Part shown: piece by piece, positions 1 to 7,300 of the stretch | How the letters are laid out: every line of letters begins with the position of its first letter | Position numbering within the stretch: position 1 is the stretch's first letter | Notes under the pieces: generated by a model | What the model saw: the letters and a program-made list of their open reading frames with translations, nothing else | Told to the model about the DNA's origin: nothing | Databases searched by the model: none | Program-made: the position numbers and the translations under genes | Assembly: GCA_025869455.1 (NCBI GenBank) | Contig: JAOZVT010000417.1 | Location: 1-12,230 of the forward strand | Length of the DNA: 12,230 nucleotides | From: Prosthecobacter sp. | GTDB lineage: Bacteria; Verrucomicrobiota; Verrucomicrobiia; Verrucomicrobiales; Verrucomicrobiaceae | Direction: 5' to 3'

Positions 1-458
1 CCAATCTAGAACTCACCGGAGCCAGCTTCACCAGCCTAACTTCCTTTGATGGCAATGCCCCAGGATCACCCGGCTACATGACCTATGTTTTGGCCAATGC
101 CGCTGGCCTGGGCAACCACGATCAACTCAACATCACCGGAACCATCACCCAGGAAACAGGCGGCAAAATTGTCGTCCAATCCGCCAGTTTTGTTCCCGCC
201 AACGGGCAGATTTTTAATCTCATGGACTGGACCGCTATCTCAGGCAATTCTTTCTCTAGCAACCTGGGAGATACCTACCGCGATGGCTCCAGCGACAGCG
301 GCTTTGACCTGGATCTGCCAGACATCTCCGGCGGTGGGTTCAGTTGGGACACCAGTTTCTTTGCCAGTCATGGCATCCTTGTGGTTATACCCGAACCCAG
401 CCGCGCCATGCTCCTCCTCCTGGGACTGGGATTGACCTGCCTGCGCCGCCGCCGCTAA
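1..458 (+). CDS. PEP-CTERM sorting domain protein, C-terminal part (autotransporter-repeat type)
   Basis: This is the 3' end of a gene that begins outside the window. The frame is open from the first complete codon at position 3, so the ATG at 78 is internal and not the start. About 151 residues are visible. They resemble the end of verrucomicrobial proteins with autotransporter-associated beta-strand repeats: a 'DQLNITGTI' strand, then 'IFNLMDW', then an acidic Leu-Pro-Asp stretch and a 'WDTSFFASHGILVV' segment leading straight into a PEP-CTERM tail. The protein should be exported and then processed and anchored by an exosortase. Its function cannot be read from this fragment. It is co-directional with the regulator that follows, but nothing shows that the two are functionally linked. 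Confidence 0.85.
   Translation, partial: NLELTGASFTSLTSFDGNAPGSPGYMTYVLANAAGLGNHDQLNITGTITQETGGKIVVQSASFVPANGQIFNLMDWTAISGNSFSSNLGDTYRDGSSDSGFDLDLPDISGGGFSWDTSFFASHGILVVIPEPSRAMLLLLGLGLTCLRRRR
384..455 (+). other. PEP-CTERM sorting signal
   Basis: The last 24 residues of the partial CDS read V-I-P-E-P-S, then a hydrophobic run rich in Leu and Gly, then four terminal arginines. That is the PEP motif, transmembrane helix and basic tail recognised by exosortases in Gram-negative bacteria. The arginine block lies directly before the TAA at 456-458, so the C-terminus is intact. Confidence 0.9.
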
Positions 459-531
459 CTTTTCTGGGGATTTTTCACGGTCAGTCTTGGCAAAGAAACG
501 CATCTCCGTTAGCCTGACTTTTTTGGCCGTT

Positions 532-1182
532 ATGATCTTCCCCATCCTGCGTGACATCCTGCACACTCCCGTGCTGGATATCATTCTGCATCTGAAGCAG
601 TCCCCAGGCATGACCGTGAAAGAGCTCTGTGCTCTCATGAAAATGAGCTACATGGGTGTGAAGCAGCATTGTGATGCGATGGTGGAAAAAGGCTACCTCG
701 ATACCTGGCGGCACCCCGTCCCGCATGGTCGCCCCGAGAAGATTTATCGCCTAACCAATCGTTTAGATCCCTTGTTCCCCAGCGCCACCACAGATCATCT
801 GCTGGAGATGCTGACTCATGCAGAGCGGCTTTTTGGCCTCACCGCTCCCGAGAAGTTACTCTATGCCTTTTTTGCTTCTAAGGCTGAACGCTACGCCAAA
901 AACATCGCCATGGAGACCGAGCTAGAAAACCGAGCTCTCGTCCTCGCACGACTGCGTACCTTAGATGGCTGCATGTCGATGGTCGAAGTCAGCGGCACCG
1001 GCGGCTTAAGATTGGTGGACTATCACTGTCCGTATGGAGATTTGATGAAGCAGTATCCCCTGATTCAAGAGATCGAATGCGAAATGCTGGAGCGGCTTCT
1101 AGGCTGCGGGGTGGAGCGTGAGGTGGACGAACATTCAGGGCTCAAGCGCATCATATTTTCACTCAATCGCACAGAGACCTAA
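532..1182 (+). CDS. Winged-helix transcriptional regulator, SufR/ArsR-like
   Basis: The product is a 216-residue DNA-binding regulator. The N-terminal half is a winged helix: residues about 8-35 form the first helices, 36-56 the turn and recognition helix ('MKMSYMGVKQHC'), and 57-75 a wing with 'HGRPEKIYRLT'. The segment 'TAPEKLLYAFFASKAERYAK' (about 104-123) and the C-terminal part match the layout of SufR-like regulators, which carry an Fe-S cluster on C-terminal cysteines. Here only the first expected cysteine (C166 in 'HCPYG') is clearly in place; the other cysteines (C147, C183, C192) are not at the usual spacing, so iron-sulfur sensing is doubtful. Start choice: ATG at 532 puts the protein start just before the first helix. 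A TTG at 487 in the same frame would add 15 hydrophobic residues and is the alternative; neither has a convincing Shine-Dalgarno sequence. The target is unknown. Confidence 0.8.
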   Translation: MIFPILRDILHTPVLDIILHLKQSPGMTVKELCALMKMSYMGVKQHCDAMVEKGYLDTWRHPVPHGRPEKIYRLTNRLDPLFPSATTDHLLEMLTHAERLFGLTAPEKLLYAFFASKAERYAKNIAMETELENRALVLARLRTLDGCMSMVEVSGTGGLRLVDYHCPYGDLMKQYPLIQEIECEMLERLLGCGVEREVDEHSGLKRIIFSLNRTET

Positions 1183-1259
1183 ACCAGGCCCTGAGACCAA
1201 CTCCAAGTACTCCCGGGCTTTAGCTCGCTAAAACTACGCCTGTAAATTCAACCCGAACT

Positions 1260-1275
1260 CCGCGATTGATCGTGG
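1260..1275. terminator. Weak candidate bidirectional terminator between convergent genes
   Basis: The 136-nt gap between the convergent genes (1183-1318) contains a short hairpin: CCGCGA, loop TTGA, TCGTGG. It has six base pairs, one of them a G-T wobble. No clear T-run follows on either strand, so this is only the best stem in the place where termination of both transcripts is expected. Confidence 0.25.
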
Positions 1276-1318
1276 TCATCGGCTGCAAATCCTGGCTTCA
1301 TGTGGCTTGGTGTCTTCC

Positions 1319-4300
1319 TCACGGTTGCACGGGTGGCATTTGCCATTGAGACAGGCCGGAGCGTGGCTGCACTTTCAGGAAGAAGCAGCGATGCGCGGGG
1401 AGGAGCAGGGTTTCATTGATCCCGGCAGAGCCTGCGTCGTCTTTGGGAATCCAGGTGCCGGTGCTGGTGCCTTGGCGCAGCCAGTAGATGATGTAGCTGG
1501 CGGAGGCGGGTGACTGGTCACCGCCCCAGAGCTGCAACTGGTCTGCATTCGCGGTGCTGCTGCCTGCGGTGAATCCGTGGGTGGCGGCAAACTGCAATTG
1601 CTGTGGGGTGGAATCTACGGGCCACGGCAGGGCTAGGAGATTGTGAGTTTGATCCAAGGAACGCACAAAGGCACTCATGCGCACATGACCGGTGAGGGTG
1701 TAAGTCACGGGCTGGGTGCTGATCTTCACCATCACGCCTGTGCCTGGAGGAATGATTTTGTCATCCGAAGAAGCGGCGTTGAGATCGCCCAGGGGACGCC
1801 ATTCATGGCGGGTGGCGGAAAGCTCTAGCCAGTGGGTTTGCCAGACAGATTCATCAAAGAATAAGACCTGATCTGCCTGCACGGAGGAAACGGAACCTTG
1901 CAGCTTGGCTTTGTCGAACAATTGGTTAAGCGTCACATGGGGGCGGATCACGACGCGGGCACCTGCGATGTCGCTGGGCAGATTCGGGAGGGTGGTGTTT
2001 GCCGAGGTTAGGTCCAGGGTCACGACATTGCCTGAGATGGAGAGGATGTCATAACGCTGGCCTGCTTGAGAACCGTCACGCACTTCTAGGTAGCAGGCGG
2101 CATGGGCCGTGTAAGGGGCTAAAATCTGACCTTGCACAGTCACGGTATCGGCTGAGTTCAGGGTGGAGACGAAACCTGCATACAGCGGTGCATTGACCCA
2201 GCTGACGCCGATGGTTTGGGAGCCTGGATTCAAAGCATACTGCTGCCAGCATTGGGGCGTGCTGGCCGCTGTGATGCCGCTGTTATGCGTGACGCGCAGT
2301 CTAACGATGCCACGCTGCAAGGACTGGCCCGTGAGATGGCTGATGCCGGACCAGGTGAGTTGTTCTTCACCATTGCCTAGATCGGCGGAGGTGGGGGCCA
2401 GGGCCAGGGATTTCCAGGTCAGCAGATCGGTGCTGCTTTCTAGGCTGAAGCTGACATCGCTGATGGAATGTGGGTGTACCAAATGGGCGTCCACGCGGCC
2501 TTCATTCGTGGTGGTTAGCCACCAGCCACCGTCATAGGCTTCTTCACGATTGAGCGCGTATTCGATCAGGTCATTGACGTCATCGCCATCAAAGTCGCGA
2601 TCCTGAGCATTGGAGGAACCCAGTCCATTGTCCGGTGGATTGACCGTGCTGCCACTGCCGCTGCTACCACCACTGCTGGCTGGTGGAGTGCCGACGATGG
2701 TGACATTGTCAAAGGTGGCGGTGCCGAGTTCTGTGGCTTGCGATGAGGTGAGGGCGAGCCCAACGTAAAGTGTGTTAGGCATGCCCGATAGAGTCACGAC
2801 ACTTACTGGGGTCCAGGAGGTGCCATTGGCGGAGGCATAAGCACTGAAGGTTTCGCCTGCACGGACGAGTCGCACCCAGTTGTTAGGCGTCGTGTTCAAG
2901 GCGGGGCCGCCAGCGTAATTGGTGGTGGCATTGGCGGCTGAGCGCCAGACAAAGCCGAAGCCATTGCCCGCACTCATCGGCGTGGTGAACATGGTGGCGT
3001 GGCGGGCACCTGCGGTGAGTGACTCACGGAACATCACGCCTGCTTTGCCCCAGGGGTTTTGATTGGTCTGGCTGGTGACGCGGGCGCGGATTTCACCATC
3101 GCCGACCAGTTGCGTGGCGGCATAGTGGAGGCCGTCTGCGGCAAAGAAGATGTCTTCGCCCGACCCTTTCAGCGTGTAGGTGCTGGAGGCATCAACGTAA
3201 CTGGTGGAGCCTGCGACCAGACCATTGCCTATGTCGTGGCCCTGCAAGCTGGTGATGACGGGTGGGATGTAGTTAACAAGAAGTGTGTTTGAAATGAGGC
3301 TCTGAACCGCGCCGCTGTTTTGAGCGGCTCCTGCGGGCAAGCTGACGCTCACATTGCCTGCCACGGTGGGGGTAATGGTTAGGCTGTAACTGTTACCACT
3401 GCCAGCCAGATTGGAAGCGGTGCCGTTGCTGACTACAAAGTCACTCAGGGTCAAACCACTGACGTTTTGGCTAAACTGAGCCTGCATGGTGAAGGCCCCT
3501 GATTCAATGGCTGAGGCTGAAGTCAGTGTCACTGTTGGTGCGACGGCGCTTTGTGCACCGACGATCTGCACATTGTCAAAGGTGGCGGTGCTCAGTTGCG
3601 TGCGTGAGCCGGAGGTCAGAGCCAATCCCACGTACAGATTGGCGGGTAATCCGCTCAAAGTTACGGAGTTCACCGTGGTCCAGGCGGTGCCATTGGCGGA
3701 AGCATAAGCGGTCAGCACATTGCCACTGCGGACGAGTCGCACCCAGTTGTTAGGCGTGGTATTCAGAGCGGGGCCTGCTGCGTACTCGGTGGCGGCATTG
3801 GCGGTGGGTCGCCAGACCATGCCAAAGCCATTGCCTGCGCCTGTGGGGGTGGTGAACATCATGGCGTGGCGTGCGCCGCCCGTCAGCGATTCACGGAACA
3901 TGACCCCGGCCTTTGCCCAGGGATTCTGATTCGTCTGGCTGGTGACACGGGCACGGATTTCACCGTCGCCATTGAGTTGTGTGAGCGCGTATTGGAATCC
4001 GTCTTGGCTGAAGTAGATGTCTTCACCTGCGCCTTTGAGCGTATAGACATCGGCATTGAAGGTGGTGGAGCCGGTGACTTCCACAGAGCCGACATCTTGA
4101 CCTTGCAGGGAGACGAGCACGGCGGGGGCATAGGTTACGCTGAGCGTATTAGACGCGGTGTTGGATGCTGACGCGGCATTTTGAGCGATGGCAGCAGGCA
4201 GCTTCACGGTCACGGCTCCTGGCGCTGTTGGCGTCAAGGTTAGGCTGTAATTGGCGGAACTTCCGGTTAGGTTGGAAGGCGTGGCATTGGTCACCACAAA

Positions 4301-7300
4301 GTCGGACAGCGTGACGCCTGTGACAGGTTGGGTAAACTTAGCCTGCACGTTGAAAGGGCCTGTTTCCAGGGTGGAAGCGGCGGAGAGAGTCACATCAGGA
4401 GCCACCACGGTTTGGGTGCCGGTGATCTGAACCTGATCAAAGGTGGCTGTGCCACTGACATCCGTTTGACCTGAAGTCGCGGCTAGACCGATGTAGAGCT
4501 GGGAGGGCAATCCGGTGAGTGTCTGGCTGCTGATCTGAGTCCAGGCTGTGCCATTGGCGGAAGCATAACCCGTGAGCACATTGCCAACGCGAACCAGTCG
4601 CACCCAGTTGTTAGGCGCGGTATTTAATGCGGGGCCTTGGGCATAGTTGGTGGCGGCATTGGCAGTTGGCCGCCAGACCATGCCGAAACCGTTGTTGGCT
4701 GTCGGTGGCGTGATGAAGGCGGTGGCGTGACGTGAGCCTGCGGTGAGGTCTTCACGGATCATGACCCCGGCCTTGGCCCAGGGGTTGGTGTTGTCAAAGC
4801 TGCGCACACGAGCACGGATTTCACCATCGCCATTGAGCACGACTTTGGCGTATTGAAAGCCGTCGGCATCAAAGTAGATGTCACGTCCTGAGGAGACTAA
4901 GGTGTAGAGACCTGAGGCTGCGTCATGAGTGGTGGAGCCACTGAGGATGAGGTCACCAATGTCCTGGCCGAGCAAGACGGGAACGGGGACTTCAAAGCTG
5001 CGTGTCAGGGCATTGGAGGCCAGATTGCCCACGCCTGATACATCCTGTGCTACATCGGCGGTTAGGCTGATGGCGACATTCGCGGTTGGGGTGATGGTGA
5101 AGCTGTAGTTCGTGCCACTGCCAGTCAGCGCACTGGCGCTGCCGCCTGTGACCGTGATGTCTGAAAGGATGAATCCTGTCACCGGATGACTGAAGGTGGC
5201 GGTAACCACAAAAGGCTCATTGACTGTGGCTGCTGCGGTGGTGGCCAGAGTGGCGGTGACGGGCAGGGGAGCGGTGGCAGGTGCGTCGTCGATCTGTTGC
5301 AGGTAAGCCACCAGTTGGCCTAACGAAGTGTCATTCAAGGTGACGCCATTGTGAGCGCGCACGGCGTCTGCCAGGGTGGCAGCGGAGCCATCATGCAGAT
5401 AGGGGGCGGTGGCCCAGAGTCCGCGGAGGGTGGGAACATTGAAACCGGTGAGGGCTCCATTCAGACGCTTGCCACTGGAAGGTTTGATGGTGCCAATGTC
5501 ACTGAAGACATTCAGGGCGCTGTTGCTGAAGGATGCTCCGCTGTGGCAACTGGCGCAGTTTTGGGAACGGAAGATTTTTTCACCTTCGATGGCGGCTGTG
5601 GTCAGGCTGCCATCGGTATTGCGGTTCGGGCTGCGAGGCTCGGTGGTGAGGGATTTGACATAGGCGGCCAGGGCATCCAGATCACTGCTGAGGCCTGCTT
5701 TTGGATCGCCCAGCGGTTTAGAGTGGGTGCCGGAATTGAACTGCGCATCGGTCAACAAACCCGTGCCGCCAGCGAGGTCGCGGATCTGGCCTTCGAAGTC
5801 CTGCACTTCATCAAAGTTACCTGTCCAGTGCAGGATGCCGTGATTGCCATGACCGCGCAGGGTGATGGTGTTACGCAAGCCTTCGCCAAACCCGGTGATA
5901 TCCCAGGTGCGTCCATCATGACCTCCATCATTATGGCAGCCTGCGCAGGAAATGTATTCCTGAAGGGCCACGCGCACGTCCAGGCCATCATAGAAAAGTT
6001 GTTTGCCTAACAAAACCTGTGGAGTCAGTTTCTCGGTGGTGACGGTGCTCACGGTGCCCGTGGTGGTGGGGAGCTGGGTGCCACCCGTGATGACCTTGCT
6101 GATGTCATGAACCGTGACAGTGCGGTCCATGAAATTTTGCACAAATAGGGTGCGTCCATCGGGAGACACGGCCAGTCCTTGAGGGGCACGACCCACGCTG
6201 AAGCGCATGAGTTCTTCCTGTGAGCGGGCGTCCACGATGGCGACTGAGCGGCTGCTTTCCAGCGTCACAAAGAGATAACCACCCCAGGGATCAAAGGCGG
6301 CGGCACTGGGGATGCCTGCATTGTCAAAGTCCACCCGACCTGCGTAATCTTCTGCTTGGGTGGTCAGATTGATACGGCTGGCAATGGCACGCAGGGTTTG
6401 GTCATGGTTCAGTCCCACGCCATTGCGCAGCGTACCACGTTCAATGTTATCCTGCTTGGAAGGAACCCAGGCAAAAAGACCGTCGGGAGACAAAGCGGTG
6501 GCTCCCAGGTAGTTCGGAATGCCTCTGGCGGAGGTGGGCGTGTCTTCTTCCAGACTGCTCTGCAGAATGATGGTTTTTTCCAGGGCCATCGTGCTGGCAT
6601 TGAGCACCACGACCTCACCGCCACGCCCTGTCGGGTCAGGAGTGGCGGTGCTTTCACCGGGCACGGGAGGTGTGATGAAGCGGCTGACATACACACGTGT
6701 GCCATCGGCATTGATGGAGACATGACGCGCATGTTGACCTGCGTTTTGGGAACTGATCGTGGCACCGGTGGTGACGTTCAGTTTCAAAATTTGACCGGTG
6801 CCTTCCAGGGCCACATAGGCGGCTGTGCCATTGGGATCAAAAGCGATGCCAAAAGGACGCGAGCCTGCGGGCAGGGGCACGGTGGCGGCCACGGCGAAGG
6901 TGCTGCTATTGAGGATGGAAAGGCTGGCGCTCTGCGTATTCGTCACCCACACGCGGCCATCGGGTGCGACGGCCACGCTGTGAGGGGCCGTGCCTACGGT
7001 GGTTTCTGCCAATTTCGCGCGAGTCACCGCATCCAATACGGTCACGCTGTCACTGTCTGGATTCACCACCCAGACGCGTGCATTGCCAGTGGTGGGTGTT
7101 TGGAAAACGATGCTGGAGGAGCGTGCGGGTTTCTTGGCGGTTAGGGCCGGGTGAATGATTTGATAAGCACTGGTGCTGGTCGTTGTGCCCGTGCTGTCCT
7201 TGGCGGTCAGCGTGACCAAATAGCGACCTGCGGCAGCATAGGGATGCAGGACAAGAGCGGTGCTGCTGTAAGCGGTAACGGGGCTGCCATCCCCAAAGTC

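Noticed and set aside
240..726. Minus-strand open frames across the PEP-CTERM end and the regulator
   Set aside because: Both strongly supported plus-strand genes occupy this DNA, and the minus translations show no domain.
1219..1232. TTTAGC-TC-GCTAAA inverted repeat as a terminator
   Set aside because: The loop would be only two bases and the stem is AT-rich with no T-run, so it is unlikely to terminate transcription.
5351..6010. 219-residue open frame on the plus strand
   Set aside because: It lies opposite the heme domain of the giant gene, which shows clear motifs such as CXXCH in the minus frame. The plus translation has no recognisable domain, so it is an antisense shadow.
6356..7144. 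262-residue open frame on the plus strand
   Set aside because: It is antisense to the YVTN propeller repeats. Its Gly/His/Cys-rich composition is what the reverse reading of these repeats produces.
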